Shown here one piece after another: positions 12,601-23,916 of a stretch of 64,000 nt of DNA. Within the stretch, counting starts at the first letter, position 1. Each line of letters starts with the position of its first letter. The notes beneath the pieces are model-generated. The model saw only the letters and a program-made list of their open reading frames with translations, did not search any database and had not been told where the DNA came from. The position numbers were made by a program, and so were the translations under genes. This stretch comes from Tretioscincus oriximinensis (Eukaryota > Chordata > Lepidosauria > Squamata > Gymnophthalmidae): NCBI GenBank assembly GCA_022410635.1, contig JAJVDF010000215.1:1125451-1189450 (forward strand), given 5' to 3'.

Positions 12601-14499
12601 CTTTTAAGAAATTCTATGATCTATCAGCATTAACATTTAAACTGGATCAAAATAGGGGTGGTGAGGAGAATCCCAAGGCAAACTGCATGAGGAAGAGTTT
12701 GAGACAGCTAAAGGCAGAAGGAAGCCACTGCGCAGAAACCACCATAATTCACCCAGATACAATATTCAAAGTGACCCAGAATGCATCCAAGTCATAATTC
12801 CTTTNGATCTTTTTAGCCCTAATTCACGANGTATTTTTGCTTTTCTTCTTTACCTTGTGGTTGCTGCAGCCAAGGTGACCCATATCTTAAATGTCATGGA
12901 CAAAGTTCTGGGATACATACATTTCAAACCCAAGAAAGGGATATGCAATCTGATCAGACTCTTGAATTCTTATTTTTAAGGACANGTTTCTAGCCTGCAC
13001 CGTAGTTTTCGACAACAGCAGGCTTAGGCTTGCACAAGGACTTAAAAATCAAAATGAGTCTCGGCAGGATTTCCAGTTCTCAAGAGCTTATGCAGATGTT
13101 CAAAAAAGCCATTTACCCACATTGCCCTTTGACTACCAAATCGTCTATTTTTCCCTTGAAATGTTATTTGATTTTACTACTCTTTGTTCTTCTCTTTCCC
13201 CTTTGTCACATTTAGCCAAAAGAGATAAAGCGAAGAGGGCATCTGGGGTAGCCTTTCTGTGCTTAGAATTTTTACAAGGTCCTTGAATCTACGCTTACCA
13301 ACATTGAAGCAAACAATGGCAGGTTCAAGAAAGTGCTGGATATGTGGCAGGACAAACTCAGATGGCACCAAGGTCTCGTGTGTTTTAATCAGGCATCAAA
13401 ATCCTATTCTGTAACAAGGTAGTGAATCTCCAGGGGGAACGTCTGGGGTTAGATCCTCATGTGTCTCTGCCCTAGCTCCATTAAAATATAGGGAGCTACA
13501 ATAGAGATGCTTGAGACCTCACTATTTTAATTTGCCTGTTACTTCAAAGATACAAGCGCAAAGATTTGCATATGAGGAAAGAATAAAAGTTGGAGAAAAT
13601 GAAACAGAATAAAGTCCGTAGGGGGAAATAATAGTTTACATGTCAACTATTACTTGTAATTCTTAGCTTTATGAGCTAATTCATCCCAAATTATTGCTCG
13701 TAAATAAAGAACTAGTAAAGTGGAAGTTGATTTCCCTTGAACCTCTCANGCCTCTGAGATTAAATTGGCACCAATTTACTGGTAATCTAGGGATGGAGAG
13801 GAAGAATTGAATTAAGTTCATTCTTTAGGACTGAAGACTTAAAAGCAGATATGGAATCAGGATCAGTCTCAACCTTGTAAATACATTGGCTCATATACCA
13901 GGCACTTAGAAAGCGAGAACTACCTATATTTCTTTTAGAGCATTTCCATATATGACAGCATGCATGTTTTGGATATGTCAAACTTCTAAATATTATATAT
14001 AGTGCCACTTTCAAGGACCAGAAATTATTTATTTTTGTCTTTTTAACCTTTTCATTTCTCTTCAGTTATGCAACGTTAGGCCACCTACACAAAACTCTGT
14101 AGTAATAGATCTGAACAGGAATTAGACACCTGAGGCATGAATAGTTTCAGGCCATTTGTGCATGTATCCATCTTAAAACACATTAATAAATGTGTTTACC
14201 TTGACGTGAATTACCACACACATGAAGTTGCCCTCAATTACTTGCTGCATCCAGTTCCTCTCAGAAGCACCTTTGAAGACTAGCTGCTAATAAAAAGTCT
14301 TTGACCCAAGAGAGGGAGCTGATCTACTGACATTTGTAGCCGAGCATGGAGGCTAGGCTCAGAGAAGTCTCTGAAACGGCAATCCCAATTGCTGCATGTT
14401 ATTTCGTTTTTACTGACAAGATCTGTCTTGTATTCATGTCCCGAATATAGTACAACTNCTAAGAAACAGTCTTTCAACTGATTCATTCTTGAAGCCCTG
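12601..14499. other. No gene recognised
   Basis: A weak - strand donor (ACAAG|GTAAAG near 12880) follows a short open stretch, but without a convincing acceptor. Otherwise nothing. Confidence 0.5.
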
Positions 14500-14650
14500 A
14501 GTTGGTCGTGAAGAAGGGTGAAAGCCCTCTACTGGCCACAACTCTAGCCAACTCAGCTATCCAAAAGAAAGTAGATTTGCAATCTACATTTCAAGTAGAT
14601 TAATGAGTACCACTTCTAATGTGGCGAGGAAGATAACTAAGCATTCAGTG
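14500..14650 (+). mobile_element. tRNA-derived SINE fragment
   Basis: GTGAAAGCCCTCTACTGGCC, CTCTAGCCAACTCAGCTATC and AAGTAGATTAATGAGTACCA follow the body of the SINE at 43294-43600. Head and tail are missing or too diverged to recognise. Confidence 0.6.
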
Positions 14651-14694
14651 AAAATTAATCTTGTGAGCTGCTCGTGAGTCCTTTCGGGCAAAAC

Positions 14695-14800
14695 CCTCAT
14701 CTTTTTTCCCTGCAGCTGATCGGAATGTTGCAAACAGCTGATCTCAGTTGATCTGACCTGTTTGCAGAGTTCCGATCGGCTACAGGAAAAAAAGGAGAGG
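14695..14800. repeat. Long imperfect palindrome
   Basis: The arm around 14701-14742 (TGCAGCTGATCGGAATGTTG...) pairs with the arm around 14751-14796 (TTTGCAGAGTTCCGATCGGC...) with a short loop (CTCAGTTG). Mismatches are few and the outer flanks (CTTTTTTCCC and GGAAAAAAAGG) also pair. It could be a tiny MITE or a recombination-prone hairpin. No terminal target duplication identified. Confidence 0.7.
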
Positions 14801-15129
14801 AGAAATGCAAGCAATCNGCTTAGATCTCCTGCTGCCCTGGACTCCAGCCTTTGAGGGTTCTTCTGCCTTTCCCAGAAGCTTCCCAAGGACCGGACCTCCA
14901 GCTCCCCCATTGGAGTTCAAAGCATTTTGTGTGCAGGCACTAAAAAGGGAGTGGAGGTGGCAGAAAGGGCAAAGGGAATCCCTACTCCACTTTGCTTCAT
15001 TCTGCCCCCTCATGAGAACTCTGTTCTAGTGTTGCATTTTGGTGCCCTATGATATGCAATATAAGGCCTGCAGGTTTCTCCTAACCCCTGCCAAGTCTCT
15101 CTAGAAAACAAACAAATGCGGCTCAATAG

Positions 15130-15431
15130 TAGGGTTGCCATATTATGGCAACCCAAAACCGGGACGGGGTGGGGTGTGCGCGTGCGCACTTACGCACGTG
15201 CGCCTGAGCGCATGCGCATACGGATGCTTGTAGCAAGACGGGCAGGACGTCTTTCCTGCCTGTCTCACAAGTGTCAATGCGCACGCGCGCAGATGCGGTG
15301 GGGGGGTAGCGGCGGCGGAGGGGGGAGCGTCAACCCGGGAGGGTAAAACTTTTTTTTTAATCCAGCCGGGACAATAAAATTGTCCCTAAAACCGTGAATG
15401 TCCCGGTTTACCGGGACGTATGGCAACCCTA
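15130..15431. mobile_element. GC-rich hAT-type non-autonomous element (copy 1)
   Basis: Ends are TAGGGTTGCCATA and its complement TATGGCAACCCTA. A perfect 8-bp duplication CTCAATAG flanks it (15122-15129 and 15432-15439), the hAT signature. The 302-bp interior is unusually CpG-rich (GCGCGTGCGCACTTACGCAC and similar) and carries CCGGGAC repeats near each end. No coding capacity. Confidence 0.92.
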
Positions 15432-15770
15432 CTCAATAGGGAAACAAATCATTTGTGCTTTATACATCCAAATAATATTAAACATGTCATTCTAGTCTCT
15501 CTCAGTAGACTTTTGTTTGCTGCACTGAGTAGTGCAACAAAGAAAAGAAATATNAAGTGTTTTGAGCACTTATTTTGTTTTTAGGCAGAGTATCAATACT
15601 TCTGCTAGATCTGGAGGAATAACAGGGAACACTCTGTCAAACTTTGGTGTACTCAAAATGACAACAGAGACAAGACAATCTAAATTCTATTCAATTAAGA
15701 GCTAAATCCTCTGCCAGCTAGAAAATAAATCACTATTGGCATTATTTATCATTGTATCTCCCATTATTGT

Positions 15771-15908
15771 TCACAATAATCCACAATACTGAAAATGTTT
15801 CTTATTGGGTAAGTGGTCCTTCATCTTCAAATCTTGGAGGCATTCATAGAGTTCAACATTCATAATATTAGCATCACTGACAGTCTTTATAAAGCGAGAC
15901 TGGGATGT
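15771..15908 (-). CDS. Candidate terminal exon of an unidentified gene
   Basis: On the - strand, after GCTAATCTTTTCAG, 45 codons run to TGA: TSQSRFIKTVSDANIMNVEL followed by YECLQDLKMKDHLPNKKHFQ and YCGLL. The amino-acid composition looks like real protein and a branch-point-like CTAAT lies just upstream. It is in frame with the upstream candidate exon at 17089-17171 if spliced directly. I do not recognise the family. It could instead be a fragment of an old transposase. Treat as a hypothesis. Confidence 0.3.
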   Translation of the reverse strand, partial: TSQSRFIKTVSDANIMNVELYECLQDLKMKDHLPNKKHFQYCGLL

Positions 15909-16229
15909 CTGAAAAGATTAGCTTCAGATTCTAGGTAGGATTNCTACTTCTGGCAACTGTACCTTCCCAAGGACAGACAGAAGATGTCAGTTTTCATTCA
16001 GTTTTATTCCCAATAGAAATGATCTGGGTGCTCCATCCTGCTCTCTTCCTCAATTCTGAGCTGGAAACTGCCATGTCTTTTTTCTATCATGATACAGAGA
16101 CACTACTTCTCTTTGCTTCTATGGTTGGAGAAATGTTTGAAATTCTCTTCCCCACTACGCCTTCCAGTAAAAAAAGGCAACATTTTTTAGCTCAGGGTAT
16201 TTTCAGCTCAGTAGTGGTGGAAATTGCAT

Positions 16230-16600
16230 GAGAATCTCATACAATATTTTTCGGGGTTGTCCACTCGAAAATTTTTCGGGGTTGTCCACAAAGCATGGAT
16301 TCTCATGCAATGCTGCATGTAACAATGCACAAGGGGAGCGCTGGGCCAGAGTGACATTATTGCGATGTCACGTCTGGCCCCTGCTTCTGGAAAGAGCAAG
16401 CTGGGGCTGAACATGACATCATAAATGTCACTTCCTGGACTCTGCTTCCAGGAATGGCGCATGGAGTGTTGTTACTTTCAGCCCCTCCTCAGAAACCTTC
16501 CAAAATTTTTGCACATGTGGAGAAGATTCAATGCCTAAGAATTTCGAGTTGCTGCTACAAGACTTCCCATCGGAAAACTCCCAGCACTGGATGACTGGGC
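16230..16600. repeat. Dispersed repeat with GTGATGTCA-type motifs (copy A)
   Basis: The order TGAGAATCTC, GGTTGTCCAC (twice), TTCTCATGCAATGC, CACAAGGGGAGC, GACATTATTGCGATGTCACG, CTGCTTCTGGAAAGAG, CACTTCCTGG and ACTCCCAGCACTGGATG parallels 43618-43890. A partial match lies at 485-640 and another inside the hAT-type element at 59868. Origin class not determined; no terminal repeats identified. Confidence 0.6.
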
Positions 16601-17088
16601 AATTCTGTTGACCTAGAACTTAGTGACTAGAAGTGAAGTTAACTTGCAGTTTAATTTTCTCAAGATTTTATCTGCAGTTCAAAGGCCCTTCTACATAGGT
16701 CTTGATTCTGTATCGTATTCCAGAATAGGAACTTGCTATCCACATGCTGATTCAGATTACATCACAGCCCACTCANAGCTTGCTGAAGTGAAGGCAGGTC
16801 CTCATTGTGGGATATCATCCAGGATAAGGTCCANTACAGAAAGAGCCTATATTCCTTTTCTCTACCTTCTTTATTGGCTTTGAAACACTCAAATGAGTAT
16901 TGGAAAAATTGCCAGGGAATCTGCTGCTATAAGCTATGTGATACCATAGAACCTGAATTTGAGCAGAATGCTACAACTAATGCTGCAGCAAGCAAGACAA
17001 TACTAAATACAATTTCTGAATATTTTTCAAAGCACTTGAGATGGCCATTTCCCTCTTAAAATTGGGACTGGCACCAACCCAAGCTCAC

Positions 17089-17171
17089 CTTGATCTTGGA
17101 ATCTCAGGGGGCAAGGCCATCTGTCACCACTGTAGGGCCTGCAGGGACTTCATTCGGCTCCTGACAGGCCT
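17089..17171 (-). pseudogene. Candidate internal exon with an in-frame stop, unidentified gene
   Basis: On the - strand a strong pyrimidine-rich acceptor (CCTTTTTCTTTAG) and a consensus donor (AAG|GTGAGC) bound 83 nt. One frame reads ACQEPNEVPAGPTVVTDGLA-P, a TGA stop, then DSKIK, and then continues in frame into the candidate exon at 15908. The TGA follows CCC, so it could be a CGA Arg codon changed by CpG decay. Another possibility is translation starting within this exon at the ATGGCC. No homology recognised; either a damaged gene, an untranslated exon or chance. Confidence 0.3.
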
Positions 17172-18004
17172 CTAAAGAAAAAGGAAAACGCAACAGGTAA
17201 CGTGCTTTAAATTCTTGCATTCTTCCCTCTTCCCCTTGGACATATGCAGGAAATACTAAGATCAGAGTCTGATGGATAGTCATAAAAGTCAAGGACCTAG
17301 AATAAACATAATTCCTTGATGAGGAAGAGGATGAAGATGAGGCAGATGGAGTGCNTCCATTTCAAATGTTTCAAAGAGCAATTAGCAACAGCAAACTAGT
17401 AACTTGTTTATTTATGGCATTTCCCCAAAGAGACCAAGGTCTCCATAATTTCTTCCTCTCCCCCCCCATTCCAAGTTCATTCTTAAAACAATTCTGTGAG
17501 GTAGTGAGCTTCCATAGGTTCTCATGCTGTACATCTACTTTACTATTGAATTTATATCCCACCCACCCCACAAAGGGCTCTGGGCGGCTCACAATACAGT
17601 ACAAAATATAAAATACAAGATGAATTATATAAAAACCAGTGCAATACAATAAAAATGATAAAAATAGATCCAGGGAAATATTNAAAAAATTGCAGTCATG
17701 GCACTCATGACAAATGACATGTATCGGGGCATCATCCAAGAAGATAACGATTTATTTTATGTCTTTAAGAGGTTCTACCATTTTCTTTAGATTCCTTAGT
17801 GGAATGTCTACATACTATGATTTGCAAATTTACAACTGCATGCACAAGAACGTTTTTAATGGATTAATCATTTGGTCCCATACTAAGGGCTGCCAGAATT
17901 GTGCTCAAGAATCAAGCAAACTCAACAGTTTCTGCAAAACTAATTCTGTCTTTTTATTCCAGCCTGAAACTAGAATTATTTAAACACTAAAAAAAGAATT
18001 AGGA

Positions 18005-18165
18005 AAGTTGAAGATTATCAGTATCAACTGCTCTTCTTCCCTGTTGAAATATCCTTCAAAGCACTTTTTCCATCTTTTGGGGAGTTCATCTATTTGGAGT
18101 TTGGCTTTTGAGGCTATTTTATGATAGTCAGAGGAGACACCAACCAACAACCTGGATCAAAATGT
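18005..18165 (-). mobile_element. Probable mariner-type transposase C-terminal fragment
   Basis: An open stretch on the - strand contains SSDYHKIASKAKLQIDELPK followed by RWKKCFEGYFNREEEQ. An LP-RW-KC-x-x-G-x-YF pattern is typical of the C-terminus of mariner transposases. No start, no catalytic D,D34D region and no terminal repeats were found, so this is a relic at best. Confidence 0.45.
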
Positions 18166-18846
18166 GACTCTTATGGTTCCATTCTTGTTAGAGAAAATAA
18201 TGAACACCTTTCTGTATCCAGAGAGTTATATCGAGTACCACCTAGTGACTAATCCTTTAAAGCTGCCAGGTCAGAGCATAAGCTGTGGGGTGCCTTTTCC
18301 TACAAAAAAGAGCAATTCCTACACTGACTCAAACAAGATTCACAAGGGCATCTAAGAAGCTGCTGCCCAATCCTTCCCTCAGAAATAATTTTTTAAAATA
18401 CACAGAANAAACTCGAAAGCTTTCTTCCATCTTGCACCACAGTATTTCCTGATGCCCCAATTTTCACATCTGCTACATTTTTAACCATCTGTTACTAACT
18501 TTCATGAGAGGTACTGGATTTGACTGATAAAGTCATGCACAGATCAGATTTCAAACCCTTTAGAATCCCCATTTTCCTCCAGCTTAGCTACTAAGAGCAA
18601 CAGGATCCTAGGTTCTTCTTTCTGTATGCCAAAGTATGACCAGTAACGGCATGCAAAAAAAAAAAAGAATTTTAGTAGCTGCTTCACAATTATGAAAGCT
18701 GGTCTTTTGACCAAGTCTGTGCAGTTCTTGGTAAAGGGGCAGTCATCTCCTTGACATTCAGAGATCTTAATGTTCTTATGGGACAACATTTAGTTTAATT
18801 ACCCATTGCTTTTATCATGCAAATCAACCATTGCCAATCTATAGAT

Positions 18847-19065
18847 GGGTTGCCAGTTGTCAACAATAATAAATGACTAGCTTCCGGTTTCTGATCTTAA
18901 GGCAGAATTTTTGTTTCCGGTTTTATGGGTATTTCTGCCTGTTTTTCTACGCCAAATTTTCATTATAACAAGTGTTTATTTAAAAGCTTGGATACCTAGC
19001 AACTTCACAAAATAACAGTAGCAGCAGCACAGAAGGAAAGGAAAAGGCAGAAGGACATACAACAA
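18847..19065 (+). repeat. Dispersed repeat beginning GCCAGTTGTCAAC
   Basis: Shares GCCAGTTGTCAACAA, TTTTGTTTCCGGTTTTAT, TTTCTGCCTGTTTTTCTA, AAGCTTGGATACC with copies at 48745 and 49272 (same strand) and 29480-29810 (opposite strand). The family was not identified. It lies directly before the 5'-truncated CR1. Confidence 0.7.
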
Positions 19066-19084
19066 CAGCTGGCCTTCATTCTGC

Positions 19085-20692
19085 TNTTGAAGGAACAAAA
19101 GAATCAAAGCACTTGGTAGACAGAGAAAAGGTGAGGGAACTCTTAGCTAATTTAAATGAATTCAAATCACCAGGCCCAGATGAACTACATCCCAGGGTAC
19201 TGAAGGAACTAGCAGAAGTAATAGCGGAACCACTTGCAGTGATCTTTGAAAATTCATGGACAACAGGAGAAGTCCCAGTAGAATGGAGAAGGGCAAATGT
19301 TGTCCCTATCTTCAAAAAGGGTAAAAAGGTGGAACTGGGAAACTACAGGCCTGTAAGTCTGACTTCAATACCAGGAAAGCTCCTTGAACAAGTTATAAAG
19401 CAGCATGTGTGCCAGCACTTGGATAGGAATGCAGTAATTAACCAGAGCCAACATGGATTTGTAACAAACAAGTCATGCCAAACAAATCTAATTTCCTTCT
19501 ATGATAGAATTACCAAATGGGTTGATCAGGGAAATGCAGTAGATGTGGTATATCTTGACTTCAGTAAAGCATTTGACAAAGTATGTCATTCCATCCTTAT
19601 TGAAAAAATGGTCAAGTATGGGATTGACAAAACAACAGTTAGATGGATTGAAAACTGGCTTAGTGACCGTACTCAAAGAGTGATAATAAATGGTTGCACA
19701 TCCAATTGGAAGAATGTTTCGAGTACCACAAGGGTCTGTCCTAGGCCCAGTGCTATTTAACATATTTATAAATGATCTAGATGAAGGAATTGAAGGAAAA
19801 CTTATCAAATTTGCTGATGACACAAAACTAGGTGGTGTTGCTAACACTAAACAAGATAGAGTTAGGATTCAAAAAGATCTAGACAAGTTGGAACAATGGG
19901 CTGAAACTAACAGAATGATATTTAACAGAGAGAAATGCAAAATCCTACATCTGGGCAGAAATAATGAAAACAGCACATATAGAATGGGAGGAGTATGTCT
20001 GAGCAGCAGCACAGGTGAGAAGGACCTGGGTGTTTTGGTAGATCACAGACTAAACATGAGTCAACAGTGTGAAGCAGCTGCAAAAAAGGCAAACACAATC
20101 CTGGGATGTATCAAGAAGGGCATAGAATCTCGCTCACGTGAAGTAATTATTCCTCTCTACAGTACTTTGGTCCGTCCACACTTGGAATACTGTGTTCAGT
20201 TCTGGGGGCCCCAATTTAAAAAGGACATTGAGAAACTAGAGCAAATACAAAAGAGAGTTACAAGGATGGTGAGTGGTCTGGAAACCATGTCCTATGAGGA
20301 ACGGTTAAAGGATCTAGGGATGTTTAGTCTGCAAAAGAGAAGACTGAGAGGAGACCTGATAGCTGTCTACAAATATTTGAAGGGCTGTCACAGAGCAGAG
20401 GGATCAACATTGTTTTCATTAGCACATGGAAGGACTAGAAACAATGGAATGAAACTACATGGGAGCAGATTCAGATTAGATATCAGAAAAAACTTTCTAA
20501 CAGTCAGGGTGATAAACCAGTGGAACAGTTTGCCACATGGGGTGGTGAGTTCACCTTCCCTGGAAGTCTTCAAACAGAGACTGGACAGTCATCTGTCTGG
20601 GATGGTTTAATGAATCCTGCATCGAGCAGGGGGTTGGACCCGATGACCCCGGAGGTCCCTTCCAACTCTATGATTCTATAATTCTATGATTC
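19085..20692 (+). mobile_element. CR1 LINE, 5'-truncated, reverse transcriptase and 3' end
   Basis: Two overlapping open frames (19113-19760 and 19690-20610) together encode most of a CR1 ORF2 reverse transcriptase. Landmarks are SPGPDELHPRVLKEL near the start, VVYLDFSKAFDKV (motif A with catalytic Asp), PQGSVLGP (motif B) and FADDTKLGG (motif C). The C-terminal part has LVRPHLEYCVQFWGP and EVFKQRLDSHLSG. A single frameshift near 19715-19740, just before motif B, breaks the protein. The endonuclease domain is absent. The 3' end carries the CR1 hallmark GGTTGGACCCGATGACC and an ATTCTATGATT microsatellite. The copy is dead but relatively young. Confidence 0.95.
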
Positions 20693-20799
20693 AGAAAAGG
20701 AAATTCCAATTCTAACATAAGTAGTTAGNTGCATTCTAACAGAATTTCGAGCAANCAGATGTCACACAACTAACAACNAACATGAAAAAGCTAGGCAGC

Positions 20800-20945
20800 N
20801 TAAGTTTTCATAGACAAATCTAGTTCAGATTCTATCAGAGAAGAAGATCTGAATTAGCATCTCAAGAAGTAGACTTGTCTATAAAAATTCATGCTCCCTT
20901 TTTCTTTTTAGTTTTTTGTTAAAACCCTTGCTAGAAAAAGTGGCT
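20800..20945. repeat. Degenerate copy of the ACGAAAGCTTATGCC hairpin repeat
   Basis: GAAGTAGACTTGTCTATAAA followed by ATTCATGCTCCCTTTTTCTT resembles the middle of the copy at 23764-23916 (GAAGTAGACATGTCTACGAA...). Ends are lost. Confidence 0.45.
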
Positions 20946-21214
20946 CTATGTAAGTTGCCCCTTGGTTTTCCAAAAGTTTTGGATGATGAAAAAGGCCAAG
21001 AGATGGCTGGACCACACAAGTGATGNTCACCATGAAGATGATCAAATGTGCCATATTGCGAAAGTGAAAAGCTTACTTTGCAATTTCCACAAATCAAACA
21101 ACTTTCTTCAATAACAACAACAATAATAATAAATGTTTATTTATAGCACCCTTTCCATCAAAGGGCAGTACAAAAATAAAATGCAATATCATACATATTA
21201 CATATTATAAAACC

Positions 21215-22165
21215 AATAGTCACTGAACTTCCATGAATTTATCTAACCCTATTTGAAGCTATTCAGACTGCTAGCTATCACCACCTCTTCTGGAAGTGAA
21301 TTCCATAGACTAATTTCAGAGAAATAGCCGTGTTAGTCTAGCAGAAAGTCCAGCAAAGGGGCTAGCAGCACTTTGAGACTGTNTACGAAAGCTTATGCCA
21401 ACCACTTTTCTCAAGTTAGTCTCAAAGTGCTGCTAGCCCCTTTGCTGGTCCATAGACTAATGACACTCTGAGTGAAAAAATATTTTGTCCGTCCTAACTC
21501 TTCTACTCATCTGCTTCAGGTAATGCCATCTAGTCTTAGTTTTGTGTGATAGGAGAACTATTTTTCTTCTATTCACCTTATCCATCCCATGCATGATTTT
21601 ATGATCCTCAGTTTAGATCACTTCTTAATTGCTATCTTTCAAGACTTAAGACAACTAAATGTTGCAGCCCGATTTCATAAGTCCCTTGATCATTCTTGTG
21701 GCTCTTTTCTGCACCATCTCCAATTCCACAATATCCTTTTCTAAGGTATGGTGAGCGGAATTGTACACAGTATTCCAAATGTGGCCTCATCATAGATTTA
21801 AAAAGAAGGCAAAANGACACTAGACTAACTATTTTTGATGCCCTCTCTAATTATCCCTAACATTGAATTTGCATTTTTCACTGCTGCTGCACACTGGGAA
21901 TACACTTCCATTGAGCTGTTCACCAGCATCCCAAGATCCCTTTCCTGCTTTGCCACAGAAAGCTCAGTCCCCATCAGTTTATAGGAGTAATTAGGACTCT
22001 TTGATCATGACTTTGCACCTGCTTAAATTGAAGCACATTTGCCACTTTGTCGCCCACTCACCCAATCACAAGAGATCTTTCTGGAGCTCCTTACAATCTC
22101 TTTCAGTTTTCACTACCCTGGACAGTTTAGTGTTGTCAGCAAATTTTGCCAGTTCCTAGTCCACA
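21215..22165 (-). mobile_element. CR1/L3-type LINE, long antisense fragment split by an insertion
   Basis: Reverse complement of the C-terminal coding and 3' region of the family seen at 51602-52290, e.g. GGACCATTCCAAATGTGG-like sequence at 21765 and CATGCATGATTTTATGATCC at 21589. A frame on the - strand near 21632-21820 reads SMMRPHLEYCVQFRSPYL. It also extends further 5' than the other copies (AGTGTTGTCAGCAAATTTTG at 22130). It is interrupted at 21315-21448 by a hairpin element. Confidence 0.88.
21315..21448. mobile_element. Hairpin element with 13-bp target duplication
   Basis: A 134-bp insertion starting TTCAGAGAAATAGCCGTG is flanked by perfect copies of TCCATAGACTAAT (21302-21314 and 21449-21461). 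Inside, 21350-21380 and 21418-21448 are a perfect 31-bp inverted repeat around TACGAAAGCTTATGCC. Target length suggests retroposition rather than cut-and-paste transposition. Related copies occur at 23764-23916, 37596-37835, 52840-52920 and 20800. Confidence 0.88.
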
Positions 22166-22929
22166 CAGGGAGATATTCATTCAGGTGAGTTAAAAAAAAG
22201 ATTTTCCTGCATTTTCAGAATCAATGTAAGTCCTGATATGAAAGGGTGTTCCACAGATGGGGGTGGGGTAGGTGCTGAAAAGAGAATAATCTTAATGTCG
22301 CCATCCATGTTGGAGGCACAATCAGATAATGTTTATTTACTGATCTTGGCTCTTTCAATGGTGCATACCGGAATAGTTTGACAGATAGGCTGGGATGTCC
22401 AATATAACTACTTTCAATTGTTGTAGCCAATACTGATCATTCTTTAAATTCCAACTGGAATTACACATTATAACATGAGATGAAATTTAAACATCAAAAT
22501 AATTTACATTTGATGCTCTTTATATTTACAGTGGTAAGTATGTTTACACCACACTCTTTTGAGCAGTGAGGGAACAGTGGGTATCTGTCACACAGAAATC
22601 TGCTATAATACATGTGCAGGGTAGTTTGAGAGGGGGAATGCTCATTTTCCTGCTGACATGAATGATGCCAAAATATCTTGGTGAGGTGACCAGTAAACTA
22701 CCACGTTCATTTTTAGACACAATGACATAGACAAGACACTGGTGCAATTTGACTGACAAATTGCTAGGGCAATTTTTGCCAATCTCAGCTCATTCTAACA
22801 AACCAAGAAGGGATGACAGGATAGACCCAAGGGATAAATGCTTTGTCATGGGGTAGAATAATGCCAAAGGTTTTGAATGTGATCTTCTAAAAAATCCCTC
22901 TTGGATCATAAAATGTTTTTTTACTACCA

Positions 22930-23640
22930 CCCGTTTACCTCCTTTCTAAACAAAGTGTTCTAGACTATGAAGTTGCACAGCAACAAATGTTCTTGGATAA
23001 AAGTGATTATCTAGATCCATTTCAATCTGGATTTAGATCTGATTTTGAGATGAATCAGCTTTGATGGCTGACCATTTCCACAAGAAAGACAAAGGGAGTG
23101 GAACTCTTGGTCCTCTTTAATTTATGAGCAGCATTTGATACCACTGACTTCTGTATCCTTTTGGATTGCAGGAAAGGGAAGCAGGAGGCTGCTTCAATCT
23201 GCAGAGAAGATCCTGTAAAGTTGCACTGGGTGACTAAAATTGCATTGGGTGATTCATTGTGCTTTTATAGGATCATCCCTGGCAGCTTAAGCAGTGGACA
23301 ACCACAGGGTACAATTCTGTAATCAATACTATTTAAGATCTTTATGAAGGCTCTTTATGAAGTGTCACCAGATGTCATCAGTATGTAGATGATACTCAGC
23401 TCCATAATATCTCAAGTCACCTGTGAATGACCTGAACCAATATCTGGATGCTGTGGTAGACCAGATGAGAATCTATAAAGCATAGCTGAACTCAAACAAG
23501 ACAGAGACTCTGTGGCTAAGATGTACCCAGCTCCAGGATTTAGAGGGCTTCCTATTCTAGATATGGCTGCACTGCCTTTGGAAGAGCAGACATATAATTT
23601 AGGGGTGCACTTAGCACCGGTGCCTATCAGCTGGCATATC
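22930..23640 (+). mobile_element. L2-type LINE reverse transcriptase relic
   Basis: Broken frames give DPFQSGFRSDFEMNQL, a following AAFDTTD (motif A remnant), GQPQ-like PQG remnant and YADDTQL (motif C, near 23377-23397), in the order expected for L2. Multiple stops and gaps. The matching 3' part may be the separate L2 fragments at 39030 and 41050. Confidence 0.8.
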
Positions 23641-23763
23641 ATCTATATCATTCCTGGAAGAGGATAGCATTGCAAACATGTACATGTTCTAGAGAAAAGA
23701 ACTGGAAATAAGAATGTTGCAATCTAAAGAGATGCAAAATNGTGGAGAGAAGAATATTCCAAG

Positions 23764-23916
23764 TGCTGGTAGCATTTTGAGACTAACAGGAGAAAAATGG
23801 GTGTCCTGACCATGACTTTAGTCCCTCAGCATCTGAAGAAGTAGACATGTCTACGAAAGCTTATGCCACCCACTTTTCTCCTTTTAGTCTCAAAGTGCTA
23901 CTAGCCCCTTTAGTAA
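23764..23916. repeat. Hairpin repeat (ACGAAAGCTTATGCC family)
   Basis: Arms GCTGGTAGCATTTTGAGACT and AGTCTCAAAGTGCTACTAGC surround GTAGACATGTCTACGAAAGC. Same family as 21315-21448 but lacking the AAATAGCCGTGTTAGTCT end. No target duplication seen. Confidence 0.75.

Noticed and set aside
12840..12970. Possible - strand exon with donor ACAAG|GTAAAG
   Set aside because: The donor is acceptable but no acceptor with a consistent open frame was found.
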